NCBI RefSeq assembly: GCF_000004195.4
Contig: NC_030684.2
Span: 70,167,392 to 70,231,391 of the forward strand
DNA: 64,000 bases
Direction of reading: 5' to 3'
Source of the DNA: Xenopus tropicalis
Lineage: Eukaryota > Chordata > Amphibia > Anura > Pipidae
Part shown: positions 1 through 12,300 of the stretch, piece by piece
Position numbering within the stretch: the stretch's first letter is position 1
How the letters are laid out: the number at the start of each line of letters is the position of its first letter
Translations under genes and position numbers: made by a program
Notes under the pieces: generated by a model
What the model saw: the letters and a program-made list of their open reading frames with translations, nothing else
Told to the model about the DNA's origin: nothing
The model's database searches: none

Positions 1-172
1 GGACGGATGTGTGGTCCAGATGAAAATCATCTGCGCTGGGTCTTACAAATCGATTACAAAGGCATGATTTTCCAACGCCACATTGGCCTTTCTCTTTCTC
101 TGTGCCAGAAAGGCCCACAACGCTGACACTGTAGGTGGGCACACGCACATCTGGTTTCCGTGCCATCATCAT
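1..172 (-). CDS. arhgap35: ARHGAP35 (p190A RhoGAP), N-terminal start of the large first coding exon, partial
   Basis: Reading the minus strand from 172 to 1 gives 57 codons and one extra base with no stop. The peptide opens with three consecutive ATG codons (MMMARK), then [17 protein letters not shown] and a P-loop [12 protein letters not shown] at about residues 29-40, followed by [14 protein letters not shown]. From memory this matches the N-terminal GTP-binding domain of ARHGAP35 with a few conservative changes. The full protein is about 1,500 residues: N-terminal GTPase-like domain, FF domains, pseudo-GTPase domains and a C-terminal RhoGAP domain that switches off Rho at the membrane and cytoskeleton. 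Only the start is in the window; the rest runs off the left edge, consistent with the very long first coding exon of this gene. Several weak minus-strand acceptors lie upstream (for example next to 200), so the 5' UTR boundary is not fixed. The gene diverges from AP2S1, as in human. Confidence 0.93.
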   Translation of the reverse strand, partial: MMMARKPDVRVPTYSVSVVGLSGTEKEKGQCGVGKSCLCNRFVRPSADDFHLDHTSV

Positions 173-2104
173 GGTGCATTACTCATCCTCCCCACATCAA
201 CAACTGCTGAGGTGAGGCCTCACACTGCCACCCCATGCACAGATTTTCTTTAAAGGCAAGATGCACCAGGATGTCAACAAGAGCAACAACCTCTGTAGCC
301 CCATGCACAGGATTCTTTTTTCTGGAAGGCTCACTAGATTACCAGGGACAACTCTTCACTGCTCCAAAATCATTGTTTTCAGAATATGACGCAGACACAG
401 GAGTCATGGTGAGATATTGGAAACCGCAATCTGTGTAAAGAAAAATTGAGTTTTTTGTTAAAACAGCAGAATAGTTTATGGCACAGATATAGCATAAATA
501 GAAATTTAAAAAAAGCATTATTAATGTACTGTAGTACCAAATATGGAATTATAGATACTTAAAATATCTACAATATGCATGTAGAATACTATGGTGTTTA
601 AACATTCATTATGTTTTGTAGGGATCTACTTTCTCAGTCATTATATATATGCACTCCATAGGGTTTTTCCCCTGAGGAAGAGCAGTTTGTGCTCAAAATG
701 CTGAATTTTTTGTAATGAAATTTTTTTCTGTATATTAAGTCTCAGTGTGTGCGGTACTCTGTCTCTGTATTTACTTCATTTTGACCAGCACCCAGGCAGT
801 TAACTACATTCTTAGGGTTGTGCTCCTTTCTGCACAATATACAATCTAAAGAAACTATTTTTGAATTGCTCCTATATTACTAACGAGTTTCTCAGGCCTC
901 TTAACACAAGTGTTTTTTTTAAGAGGCCCCTTGCTTGTGGTGGATCTTTCATGCGCTCCACTGCATGGAACTACATGAGGAAACACAGTTTTTTTCAATG
1001 CGTTTGTACTCATTCTGTTTGATGCATTCCACCTGTGTTCAGTACTTTCCTGTGGCATAATAACTACAACCTCATTGAAAAGTACAGGCTATGTGTAAAA
1101 GCCCTAAAGTGACTAAGCACAGCCAATGACAAGAGATGCCTGGGCACATGCGTAAACAAAACTTGACATGTCCAGAAAAACAACTATTGAGTCAGGTATT
1201 TGCCTCTTCCCCCAAAATAACTGCTTATAACAGAACGTGACCCAGCAATGGCACTGTAGGGATCAATCACAGGAATGTTATCAAAAAAATTGTACCCCAA
1301 CTCCTGTCATACTACAGCAAAAGAAGTTTTGGTGCATAAAAACAGGGGTACTGCCAAGCAGAGCTTCCTGTAGGCTGCCAGTCCACAGTGAGGCTACCAA
1401 ATAACCAATCACAGTCCTTATTGGGCACCCCTAGGAACTTTTTTCATGCCATTGTTGCTCCCCAAATCATCTTATAGTTGAATACGGCTCACGAGTAAAA
1501 AAAGGTCGGGGACCCCTGGTCTACAGTCACTTAATACTTGCTGTGCATATGCATAAGCTACAGTCACGGATTGTCCACTTCACATACAATAATGAGGGTC
1601 TAAAACCAGGTAACTTACGGGTAGTTGACAGGTATGGATGTTGCAACCCTGTTATTTCACAGTATTAGTTCTTGGTTATGATAATGCCACTATTCACACT
1701 GCTCCAATTTGAGAGTGGTTTTAGCTACACCAAGATTAATTCAAGAGCCTTCCATGGCCTCTTAATAACAGATCTGAATATTGACCTGTTTTGGGAAGAT
1801 ATGAAATATAGAGTCTTCTCTAAGCAATTTATGTTTATCCTCTTCAAAACAAACACTGTACTAGCATGTAAACATTCACAGAAAGACAGAAGCGGAATGG
1901 TGGCACTACTCCTTATTAGGTACAAGGCCACAAAACAACTGGCAACTGCAGCACCGCAGACTTTAAAACCCCTATAGTAAACATTAAATAAAGGATTGAT
2001 TTGCCACCAATAAGGATTCATGCAGCGTAATTACCATCAAGAATACAAGATAATGTTTTATTATTACAGAGAAAAGAAAATCTTCTCAAATTTTTTTTGA
2101 ATTA
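173..2104. other. ARHGAP35 5' side: probable 5' UTR or intron sequence, few features
   Basis: No convincing exon beyond the ARHGAP35 start was seen. The stretch is AT-rich. Part of 1370-1519 resembles the right half of a small hAT element that is better preserved at 59311-59618: both share text around CAATCACAGTCC or CCAATCTTAGCCC, then CTCACGAGTAA and GGGACCCCTG or GGGATCCCTG. Around 660-790 there is tail-like repeat sequence (CCCCTGAGGAAGAGCAG) that I could not assign. Short ORFs here look like chance. Confidence 0.5.
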
Positions 2105-3267
2105 CAGTAGAACCCCCAATTTTATGTTTTAGAGGGGACCATGGAAAAAAGATGTAAAATCAGGGAAATGGGTTAAGGACACATAAATGCCAACTATTTA
2201 AAGATAATAAGTACAGGAATCATTTTTCACAGTTCCTTTACTGAGTTATTTAACAGGTTTTAGCAATTAAAGGAACAGTAACACTAAAAAATGAAAGAGC
2301 TTTAAAGTAATAAATATATAATGCACTGTTGCCCTGCACTGGTAAAACTGGTGTGTTTGCTACAGTAACACTAATATAATTTATATAATAAGCTGCTGTG
2401 TAGCCATGGGGGCAGCCATTCAAGCTGGAAAAAAGGAGAAAAGGCACAGGTTACATAGCAGATAACAGATAAAAACTATTGTATTCTACAGAACTTATCT
2501 GTTATCTGCTATGTGCCTGTGCCTTTTCTCCTTTGAATGGCTGCCCCCATGGCTACATAGCAGCTTATTTATATAAATTATAGTAGACTTTCTGAAGTAA
2601 ACACACAACTTTTACCAGTGCAGGGCAGCAGCACATTATATTTTAGTTACTTTTATACACTTTCATTTTTTGGTGTTACTGTTCCTTTAAGTACTGAAAC
2701 AACTTTAAACACATACAGTACTGTAGAACATTTTGCATTTAATGCATGTGTTTACTAAAAGTTTGAACACCACTGTAAATTAATAAAAAGATGCAGAAAA
2801 GAATACTGTACAGCACTGTATTGTACCATCTAAAACAAAAATCTGTACCATTTTAACCAGAATCTGCACCTTGTAAAGCAGTTTTAATAGAGGACTGGTG
2901 TTTCTACTGCGCTGTTACAACTCTTACTTGTGCCACTCATGCAAGATTTTGTACGCTCCCAGATAGGTGCGCATGTGCAGTATGAAATATGAGGCAATAT
3001 TGGTGACACTGACCTTTCTAAGATGGAGCCTGTGATCGCCAGATTTGGGGGAAATTGCAATTCCTAAAGTAAGATTTAAGCTTTTCACCTTAAATCTAAG
3101 CGATTTGCTAGGGAGAGGCATGATCAAAACAGTGTAAAATGCAGGAAGTTCATATATAAAACCTGGGAATAGAACCCATAGGGATACATTAAATTTGGTG
3201 GGACCACAACAGAACGGTGTAAAGGCATGAAAGTTAAATCTGGGGACTTAAATTCGGGGTTGTACTG
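2105..3267. mobile_element. TA-flanked, non-autonomous mariner/Tigger-like element with a nested MITE
   Basis: The termini are inverted repeats: CAGTAGAACCCCCAATTT on the left and, reverse-complemented from the right, CAGTACAACCCCGAATTT (16 of 18 identical). Both ends are flanked by TA (2103-2104 and 3268-3269), the target of Tc1/mariner/pogo-type transposons. No transposase ORF is present, so it is a non-autonomous or deleted copy. A separate MITE (2271-2686) sits inside it and is therefore younger. The Tigger-like assignment rests only on the CAGTAGAACC-type terminus. Confidence 0.65.
2271..2686. mobile_element. T2-type foldback MITE with TTAA target duplication
   Basis: The element is bounded by TTAA at 2267-2270 and 2687-2690. 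Its ends are AGGAACAGTAACAC and GTGTTACTGTTCCT, perfect inverted repeats. Homology continues inward as a long foldback: the segment around 2395-2470 (GCCATGGGGGCAGCCATTC, AAAGGCACAG, ATAGCAGATAACAGATAA) reappears inverted at 2490-2570. It has no coding capacity. T2-type MITEs with TTAA targets are very common in Xenopus. It interrupts the TA-flanked element at 2105-3267. Confidence 0.85.
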
Positions 3268-3269
3268 TA

Positions 3270-6200
3270 TATGCTTATAATGGACTCAATGGAAGATGGC
3301 CTTCCTGTGATAACAATCTTTTTGCATAATGGGTTTTCTGATAAATGATAAATATATGTTAATAATATAAACAAGGTCCTATTGTTGCAGTAAATGCAGT
3401 GATGCAAGGCTCTAGGGCCCACATTACACATATAAAGTGTTTAGAAATAAGTGTTTCTAGTGCAGAATAGATTACCTGAATACAAACTATTAATATGTAT
3501 AGTATTTACAAATAATCCTTTTTTTGTCCACAAAAATTTGCTGAATAGTTCAAAATGGAAAAGGGTTAGTGACAACCACACCCCTACCTCTACCAATCAC
3601 ATAGAACTGGCAGCTCCATCATGTCAAATTGTATAAACCAGAACACTGTGTGTTTAAAGTTGTGTTTATTAGCCATCGGCTAATAAGCAACAGATTAGCA
3701 TTCAACCAGTTTGACATGGTTGTAGGAAATAGCATTTTGTTGCCTTCCTCCCTCGGTTCACTTCTGCTTTTCTATGTTTCCCTCTCTGCCCTCATTCATT
3801 ATGCTTTTCTTTGCTACTTTCCCCTCCCGCTCTCCTCAGTATCTTTCCCCCTGTTCCCACATTCTGGCAGGCATGTTACCAAGCAGGGGACTAAGAAGGA
3901 GCAGACAGGCATATCACTGAGTGGGAAGGGGGTTAGCAATGGAGCAGCCAGGAATATCACTACAAGGGGAAAGGAGCAGTCAGCCCTGACACTGGAGCAA
4001 GTGGAGAAAGGGAAATCATGAAGGAAGATTGTTTATTATTATCTGTGTGAGTTAGTGGGAGGATTGTAATTATGTGGGTATATGAATCTGAGGACAAGAC
4101 AACAACCACAACATTTTTAACTTAAACTGGCTAGCTGAGGCGGATTCCTTTAGTATTTAGATACATGCTATTGAATACAGTAGATTTTTTGTCTCTAAAT
4201 TAGTTGCTGATTTGCCACAAAGAATGACTACTTTATGTGTACAGTTTTCAAAGGATAAGCTGGTAGCCCTGCTTCTTTAGGGGATTTAGGCATTTTTTTC
4301 TTATTAATGCTATTATTAGCTCTTTCGTCACACAATTATGCAATACAGATATTGTCACGTCCCCACTAAAGCCACCTGCCTACGAACAACTTGCAGATAA
4401 CTAAAGGTAACAGTCTAAAATAGGTGACACAAACCATACCACAAATTGCAGTAGCGTGTCCCTTTACAAAACAAGTAGTCAAACAGTCATTGTTGGTTCA
4501 CTGTCAGTAAAGATGGTAATGTCACGCCTTTGCATGAAATCTACATGCTGTATTGATGCATAATAATTAATATAGACAAGGTTTTTTATAATGGATTCAT
4601 TTCCAAGTAGCCACTCAGGACAAAGAAGATTTAGGTTAGCGGCCACATGGGGCAGAATCTGCCTGAAATTTATGAATATGAACATCCAGGTGCATCATGC
4701 AGGATAAAATGGAATAAACTAGTTTATGTCAAACCTGCATCACAAACTGAAGTCAAATGTACAAAAAAGCCCCCAGGGTTGTCACTTCACTGCTTTAAAA
4801 ATTCTAATTTTCTATACAGAATGTGAGAATGTAAGGTTTTCCCCTATAGGAACACTGCAAATGCCTGATAGGCTCATAATACTGTCTGTCAGGCCAAAGT
4901 TGCATGAAAAAGATTGCATATGTTTTTTTCAGGCAACTAACCAATTAGACCTGTGCAGTAGTGAAGCGTGGGTCAAAAAAATCTTCAGCCGACCCTAACC
5001 TGGCACACGGTGTCATGATAATATAGATATCTGTGGCTGCCACGCCCATCTCTAACATTGGTTGGTTTTGCCTGACCCATGCATTCACTACCACAAAGGT
5101 TCCTGACTTATTGCCATCTGCCATATTTTTGTCTATTTAAAATTAATGCATCCAGTACAGAACAGTGTGCCATTACCTTGGAAATAAAAAAAAAGTAATT
5201 TAGAATACACATGCTACAGGGCTAATTAGCAATCAACTCTAGATTTATTTCAAGTCTGTCTGGTGTGTGGTGCTGAGTACTCAGGTTTTTCTTGCATACT
5301 CAAATAAATATACAGGAATGTTAATTGGCTCCTGATAAAAACGGCCATACTGTGTGTGAATGGACAATGACTTAACTTTAAGCAATACATCGGTCATCTC
5401 ACCACAAGTGAAACATGCATATATTATATACTCTGCTGGGCGAGGCTAATGGTAGACATGGTGGATCCTACACAGATGACCAATATTGCATTCTAGCACT
5501 TCAGCTGCACCCAGAGATCACTGCACATAGGAGCAGATTTCCAACTGAAAATGTACACCTGAGCTTCTTTGAGATAAAATCTGTTCGACATGAGTAGTGA
5601 CAGCAGCATGCAATTGAACCAGAAGGGGGCAGGGACAATTGATAGGCATTGCTATGCAGGGGATCTCCCATTACCATAAGGATTATGGACTACTGGACCA
5701 ATGTACTGAGCCATGCACTTGTCTAGCCACAGAGAAGTACATGCAGCTCTACCAACTAGACATTATGTATACTGGGAGTTAAAGGCTGCTGGATGGAAAA
5801 GGGAAGAGAGCCTTTAAAGGGCAAATAACACAAGGAACTATTAAGCCACAAAATCCATTCACAGATAAACTTAGTAGGCACATGCAAAAGTGCTGAATAA
5901 TATCTAAGCACAATACTTTTATTTAAAAATACACTTAGCTGCTTTTGGTTGTTTTTTCTGTGCTAGAGTCCTGTGGAGATGCTTTTTCTTGTAAATTCAA
6001 TTCCTTTGCTCCACCCCATTCATTTAAGAGACTTTTGCACCTGTCCAAGCTCATAAGACTATCCCCCTGAGGGAGATCCAAAGTGGGAAAACATGCTGGG
6101 CCACATCAGTACTGCCTTTTAAACTACTGGAAATTGCAGAACATCCCAACAAGTGAAAAGCGGTTGAGAAGGCATTCCCTACGCAGTAAGTGCCGAACAT

Positions 6201-6357
6201 CAAAGAGTCCCCCAGTTTGGAAAAATTAGTGATTCTCACTTGATACAATCCTGAGCCTATTCCGTGACACTGTATTTTCATTTATTTCTGCAGATTTTAT
6301 AATGCAATGTTATTATTTACAGAGCACTATGAAGAGTGTATTTTATCTATATACCTA
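3270..6357. other. No gene recognised; AT-rich sequence
   Basis: I see no exon with splice sites and protein-like translation. The open frame at 3629-4021 (130 codons) has low-complexity Ser/Leu-rich translation and no family resemblance. A short run around 5812-5850 (TTTAAAGGGCAAATAACAC) looks like one end of a TTAA-type MITE. Confidence 0.5.
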
Positions 6358-7981
6358 CAGTGGATATAAAAAGTCTACACACCCCTGATAAAATGTCAGG
6401 TTCCTGTTCTGTACAAAAATGAGACAAAGATAAATAATTTCAGAACTTTTTCCACCTTTAATGTGACCTATAAACTCTACCACTCAATTGAAAAACAAAC
6501 TGAAATCTTTTAGGTGGAGGGAAAGGAACAAAAAAAACTAAAATAATGTGGTTGCATATGTGTGCACACTCTTAAACTAATACTTTGTTGAAGCACCTTT
6601 TGATTTTATTACAGCACTCAGCCTTTTTGGGTATGAGTCTATCAGCATGGCACTTTTTGTCTTTGCAAGATTTGCCCACTCTTCTTTGCAGAAACACTCC
6701 AAAATCTGTCAGATTGCGAGGGCTTCTCCTGGGCACAGCCCTATTTAGATCACCCCCAGATTTTCAATCGGATTCAGGTCTGGGCTCTGTCTGGGCCATT
6801 CCAAAACTTTAATCTTCTTCCGGTGAAGCCATTCCTTTGTTGATTTGGATGTATGCTTTGAGTCGTTGTCATGCTGAAAGATGAAGTTCCTCCTCATGTT
6901 CAGCTTTCTAGCAGAAGCCTGAAGGTTTTGTGCCAATATTGACTGGTATTTGGAACTGTTCATAATTCCCTCTCTCTTAACTAAGGCCCCAGTTCCAGCT
7001 GAAGAAAAACAGCCCCAAAGCATGATGCTGCCACCACCATGCTTCACTGTGGGTATGGTGTTCTTTTGGTGAAGTGCAGTATTGTTTTTGCGCCAAACAT
7101 ATTTTTTGGAATTATGGCCAAAAAGTTCAACCTTGGTTTCATCAGACCATAATACCTTTTCCCATGTGCTTTTGGGAGACTTCAGATGTGTTTTTGCAAA
7201 ATATAGCCTGGCTTGGATGTTTTTCTTCGTAAGAAAAGGCTTTCGTCTTGCCACTCTACCCCATAGCCCAGACATATGAAGAATATGGGAGATTGTTGTC
7301 ACATGTACCACACAGCCAGTACTTGCCAGATATTCCTGCAGCTCCTTTAATGTTGCTGTAGGCCTCTTGGTAGCCTCCCTGACCAGTTATCTTCTCATCT
7401 TTTCATCAATTTTGGAGGGACGTCCAGTTCTTGGTAATGTCAATGTTGTGCCATATTTTCTTATATTTTCATATTTGTCTTCACTGTGTTCCATGGTATA
7501 TCTAATGCCTTGGAAATTCTTTTGTACCCTTCTCCTTACTGATATCTTTTAACAATGAGATCCCTGTGATGCTTTGGCAGCTCTCTGGGGACCATGGCTT
7601 TTGCTGTGGGATGCGACTAAAAAAATGTCAGGAAAGACCAACTAGAGCAGCTGAACTTTATTTGGGGTTAATCAGAGGCACTTTAAATGATGGCAAGTGT
7701 ATGCCGACTCCTATTTAACATGATTTTGAATGTGATTGCTTAATTCTGAACACAGCTACATCCCCAGTTAGAAGAGGGTGTGCACACTTATGCAACCACA
7801 TTATTTTTGGTTTTTTTCCCTCCACCTAAAAGATTTCAGTTTGTTTTTCAATTGAGTGGTACAATTTATAGGTCCCATTAAAGGTGGAAAAAGTTCTGAA
7901 ATTATTTATCTTTTTCTCATTTTTGTACAGCACAGGAAACTGACATTTTACCAGGGGTGTGTAGACTTTTAATATCCACTG
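6358..7981 (-). mobile_element. Tc1-like transposon, decayed but end-to-end
   Basis: The ends are inverted repeats: CAGTGGATATAAAAAGTCTA on the left and TAGACTTTTAATATCCACTG on the right, flanked by TA at 6356-6357 and 7982-7983. Terminal homology extends to roughly 200 bp on each side, and the inner part (TTTTTCAATTGAGTGG and its complement) is also inverted. This is the usual Tc1 architecture of about 1.6 kb. The minus strand carries a transposase relic, described separately. Confidence 0.93.
6745..7620 (-). pseudogene. Tc1-type transposase pseudogene
   Basis: The longest intact piece is 7311-6745 on the minus strand. It holds the DDE catalytic core: the first Asp in VLWSDETK, the second in [10 protein letters not shown], and the Glu in [10 protein letters not shown]. 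There are 34 residues between the second Asp and the Glu, the D34E spacing of Tc1 transposases. Further upstream (about 7590-7312) the paired-like DNA-binding region is recognisable (VPRELPKHHRDLIVKRYQ, GEGYKRISKALDIPWNTV) but carries in-frame stops and frame changes. Downstream of IENLG the frame is lost again, although C-terminal text (SYPKRLSAVIKSKGAS-like) can be read in pieces. It cannot make a functional enzyme. Confidence 0.9.
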
Positions 7982-7983
7982 TA

Positions 7984-9025
7984 CACAACATTACAGAATT
8001 AAAAAAATGTAACGGTATGAGTAACTCAATTGATGTATTTAGTTTGCTCTTATTTTATTTGTATTAAGTCACTTCATTCGCTTTGCCCACATAATCCTTT
8101 ATCAGTGACAGTTAACCAACAGTTGCATATACACGAGGGAAACACCACCATGATCACCTACATACCAGAGAAAAGAATAAGAATGAGGTGCTATCACTCA
8201 TGACTGCTCATAAAAATGTGACAATTCTAAGGCACAAACTAGGAGAGATACAAATCACAATGGGCACCAAGCATACAGTAAAATACTACACAGATTAAAA
8301 GTTTTAAGGTATTTAAGAGGAACTGCACTATTTAATTTGGCTTTAATTCCAATATCTAATAAAGGTTAATTTTTCATATTAACATACGTCATTCTGAACA
8401 GACTTACCAATATATTTGCTTTTATTTTATATTGTAGGAGCTGCCATACAGAGTAAAAAATGTCACCCATAGACTACGAATATTTTTTGTCACTTTACGG
8501 CAAAAAATAATCATATAGATTTGAGGTTGTTAGTAATAATGACAAAGTAACTACAGCAGAATCACACAGTCCTATGGAGCCTGGCTGCAGTTACAGCAAA
8601 ATACACTAACTGTAATATTGCAGTACTGGATAAGAATAGAAAACAGAGCCTATGACTAATGGATTAGGATAAAGAGTGATCCATCAAGAAGACAGGGCTG
8701 GGTCTGGCTACAATGGCTTAGTATGTCAAGTATACAATCTGACATCAAACAGGGGGGAAAAAAACATAACATATTATTTCTCTTCCCTACAGAATATATC
8801 ATACATAAAAAGCACATCTAGAACAACACCATAATGTGATATTTTCTAAATAATAACCATCCAGAGTGAGTAGACAACATAAAGCTTGGTATTCCTAAAT
8901 GCCAATAAAGTAAAATGAGCTATCAAACCTGATGTAAAAAGATGAACACAAAAGATAAGTTCTGGACACCAAAACTAAAGGACCTTTTGAAGTTTTAGAT
9001 ACAAAAAATACTTGAAAATCATTAG
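7984..9025. other. No gene or clear repeat recognised
   Basis: AT-rich sequence without convincing ORFs, splice-bounded exons or terminal inverted repeats. Confidence 0.45.
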
Positions 9026-9028
9026 TTA

Positions 9029-9346
9029 AGGTGGCCATACACGCACCGATAATATCGTACGAAACCTCGTTTCGTACAATATTCGGTGCGTGTAGGGTAT
9101 GTCGGCGAGTTGACCGATATCGCAGGAAGCTGCTGATATCGGCCGACTCACCAATCAGACCAGTTTGAAAATTTTGATCGGGCGCCATAGAAGGCGCCTG
9201 ACCAAAATCTCCCTTCAGCGCTGAATCGGCAGAAGGAGGTAGAAATCCTATTGTTTCTACCTCCTTACCTGCCAATTCAGCCCTGAATGGTGTGTGGTGG
9301 ATCTGACGATGTTCACATCGTCAGATCGCCACGTGTATGGCCAGCT
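9029..9346. mobile_element. Harbinger-type MITE of the GGTGGCCATACACG family, copy 1
   Basis: Flanked by TTA on both sides (9026-9028 and 9347-9349). The ends are AGGTGGCCATACACG and CGTGTATGGCCAGCT. Internal short palindromes include ATCGTACGAAAC and its inverse, CAGGCGCC/GGCGCC and TCTGACGATG/CATCGTCAGA. There is no ORF of interest; the 126-codon minus frame that overlaps it is a by-product of the repeat. Related copies are at 44210-44377, 48270-48452, 59892-60220 and 61830-62037. The 3-bp TWA duplication points to PIF/Harbinger mobilisation. Confidence 0.8.
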
Positions 9347-9997
9347 TTATTTTGATTTTTTCCCCATTAAGGAATATATATTATCTGATAATAGATCTCT
9401 TGCACAGACAGTAAATCAAAGCATGATTACCCTATATTATATATTGCCCCAGACTGTCACTTTATAACACTTATTCATCTTACATAGAATTGGTTAGCAC
9501 TGAAAACAAATCAATGTAGTAATAACCATTCTACTTATTAACTTTGGGGCATTATATACTGACATGCAGTAGGTAAAATCATCCCACTTATAGGTTTAGT
9601 CATATCTGAAGGTTGCTATACCATGCTGTCAGTCCCTACCTCTAAGTTATCAGCCATAGCTGCTTTGGTACATAGAATTACTGTTTGTATCATTTTTGAA
9701 GTCACTTTACCTATCAACATGGCTTCATTTTGAACAAAATAACAGGCCTAGTCTCATACAATTACCTTTAAAAAATATTTTTAGTAGAATGCAGTGATCC
9801 TAAAAACTGGAACTAATTTATTTACAGCACTCTAATATATATTACAGTTAGATACCCGAATTCAAAAATATTCCTTTGTCATATTTTTTTATAAGATCAA
9901 AACCTACATGCATATTACTCAAATGAGATTCCATATATAAAGGTGCCCATACATGCCAATTGGGCCATGGGTGAGGAAGTCTGTGTATTGCTAACTT

Positions 9998-10352
9998 AAG
10001 GCTGCACACATGGCCTGTTTTTTATGCAGCATGTAAAAATACACGCTGAATAGGTAAAAACACATCTATTGCGTTTATATGCTTCTTTTCAATTGCATAA
10101 GTGCGTTTTTACCAGTTCCAAACGCAACCTTTATTCTATTCTCTTGGAACCTACATCAAGTGCAAGAAAATGCAGCTTGTTGCATCTAAAAAAATGCAAA
10201 TGAAATTACATGCGACTCTAGGCGTTCATGAGTACAACAGGGCAGAATATAATGGAACCAATTAGCGGGTGTGTTTAGGTGCGCTCAATCCTGCATTTGA
10301 AATATGCAGGTGTCAAATGCACAAAAAATGCCTGTGTGCAAGAGCCATTAGA
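9998..10352. repeat. Interspersed repeat related to 33737-34075
   Basis: This stretch and 33737-34075 share an ordered set of phrases: CACACA(T/G)GGC at the start, GCATTTATATG or GCGTTTATATG, CCAAACGCAACCT or CCAAACACAACCT, GTGCAAGA(A/G)AATGCAGC, and GAGTACAAC.AG.CA.AATATAAT. They are diverged copies of one family, and the ends look like inverted repeats (CACACATGGC with GCCTGTGTGCA). No coding content. Confidence 0.6.
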
Positions 10353-11329
10353 ATTGAATTAACTAGAAAACATACACAGGTGTGTTAAGTGAGGTGTGAG
10401 AAATTGAGATTCCAGCAACCCAATATAAATCCAGTTTGCTTATACTGCTCTAACAGTCCCATCAGACTTTATGCTTAATGACAAACAACCATGCAGCTTA
10501 ATGTATATGTCACATGCCTTCCATATGGAATTGTATGTATGCCCTCTTATCTCTGTTCTCTCTAATTTCTTGTAGGCTGGAACATCATTTAAAAAAAAAA
10601 AAAAAAAAGTGTGCACAGAGAAGTGGAAGGGTCAAAATAATGACAACATTTTTTTTCCATGCAAAATTCTTGTCTACAGTGGTCAGGAGACTACATTTCC
10701 TCTTGCCATTTTAGTCAAAAGTTTTGTCAATACAAAAGAACTGAGGCTGCAGAATTTGTGTTGTATTACTCTGAAGTCTCTGACATTTCAGTTATACCTG
10801 TCAGACCTCTCCACATTCCTTAGCTGTAAGGCCAACTGTGCTGTATTCCTTAGTGTTTTATATTATATACAGAGTTAGTAAAAAACACTAATGAAAGCTG
10901 ATTAGCTTCATGCAGAAGCCAGGGAGGTTCTGGGTAGTGTAACACCCCTTAGTGCAGGAAATTTGACAGCCCAGACATATCAATTCAAAAACATCTGTGA
11001 AAACCTATATGGGTCCCAGCAGTGATATTTTCATACAGTGAGTTATAGTCCTGCAGAAAATAAACCTATAAGCATTCAGCAGATCAAATAAAGAACAAAA
11101 ACCCTAAGAGCATGTATAAATTCAACAAATTGTAATAATTGTAAGAACTGCTGTCATTAATCTAATATAATGAGAAACCGTGGTACCTCCTGCATTACTG
11201 GTACAATCCATGGATAGGATGTACATAACCATAGCAAAGGGATGGCCCTCCAGCTGCATGGCTCTAAAGATTCCAGCACAGCTCTACAGTATCCTCAAGG
11301 CGTTGGCTGGAACACTGGAAGTTGTAGTC

Positions 11330-11960
11330 CTACAGCTGGAGGGCCGCGGGCGAGACAATCCTCTCATTGATACTGAGAGAGACATAAGGTGGGATCACAT
11401 TGTATGCACTGCAGCAGACACTGCATGTTTATATAACGCCAGACGTGCGCCTACATATACACATACATACTGCTCATGTAGCTGCCAAGTACAGGGTTAT
11501 ATGAGTGACACCTCTCCTTTACGTTCATACCAGGCTATCTGTCCGTTTCTGCGGGTGTATTCAGGTGACTGGCTCTAGATGAGGCCGCAAGCGCGGTTTG
11601 AAGAGGTAGTCGGATAACTCGGAGACTATAGCAGCTGGTCGATGTTTCCGGGTGTATGCAGTTGACAGCGATATTATTGAGGCCCCAGTCGCTGTTTCCG
11701 GGTGTATCCGGGTGACACGGGTGTCTCCTGTAATGGCGGCTCCTTCCTTCCGGCGGGCGCGCGGGCGCGGACACTAGCAAAGGAGAAAGGCTAGCGGGAA
11801 CGCGCGGGGAGCGCCCCCGGAAGTCTACCATCTTACTACTCCCTATTGCTCTTGTGACAATGGGAAAGAGGTAGCCGGAAGTAGAGATGACGAGTTTTGT
11901 CCTTGACGTCATTCCGTCAAACTTTATTAGAATTGGCAGCAGAGAAAAGTCAAACAAAAG
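11330..11960 (-). promoter_or_regulatory. CpG-rich promoter region, probably ARHGAP35
   Basis: About 11330-11960 is strikingly CpG-rich against an AT-rich background, densest at 11700-11830 with GGCGGGCGCGCGGGCGCGG. It has ETS-like CCGGAAG sites (near 11817 and 11874), a YY1-like AATGGCGGC (about 11732), and a perfect CRE, TGACGTCA, at 11904-11911. No coding start with protein-like sequence follows on the plus strand. ARHGAP35 starts its coding exon about 11 kb to the left on the minus strand and needs an upstream non-coding first exon, so this island is the natural candidate. A possible minus-strand donor (CTG then GTATGA) lies near 11531. Direction and exon ends are inferred. Confidence 0.6.
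11904..11911. promoter_or_regulatory. Consensus CRE palindrome TGACGTCA
   Basis: A perfect 8-bp CREB/ATF site at the edge of the CpG-rich block, a position typical of a working CRE close to a transcription start. Function is inferred. Confidence 0.6.
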
Positions 11961-12229
11961 CCGAAGAAGGCGATGGGTGGTTATTCGCTGACAGGCACTA
12001 ACTTGCTTTCTTAGTAAAGAATCATGCATCCTATATGTACTTTCTTAGGATGAAGGATGATAGCGCACTGGTTGCTTTGGGCAACTAGTTTTCTGCAAAT
12101 TAGCAATTATCTTTGCACGCCATCCTTTGACATCCGAGTTACCGCACAGAACAAGAGGTAGTTGTGGCATTCCTACTAGCTGTCTGGACAATTGCGCTGT
12201 TGTATATCAAATAATACCGATACATGAGG

Positions 12230-12300
12230 CAGTGGTTCTCAAACTGAGGGCTGGTGTCCCCCAGGGGCCTAAGCTGGGGAACCAGTCTGAAGCCCAGTTA
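12230..12300. repeat. hAT-type terminal fragment
   Basis: CAGTGGTTCTCAAACT is the classic hAT left end shared by many vertebrate families. It is followed by degenerate sequence (GTCCCCCAGGGGCC). No matching right end was found nearby. Confidence 0.5.

Noticed and set aside
3629..4021. 130-codon plus ORF
   Set aside because: No splice context, no family resemblance, low-complexity Leu/Ser composition.
8895..9275. 126-codon minus-strand ORF
   Set aside because: Most of it lies within a Harbinger-type MITE; related frames appear in the other copies (for example 59855-60040).
11535..12029. 164-codon minus-strand ORF across the CpG-rich promoter
   Set aside because: Long because CpG-rich sequence has few stops; no domain or family likeness, and composition follows the nucleotide bias. 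Treated as promoter/5' UTR.
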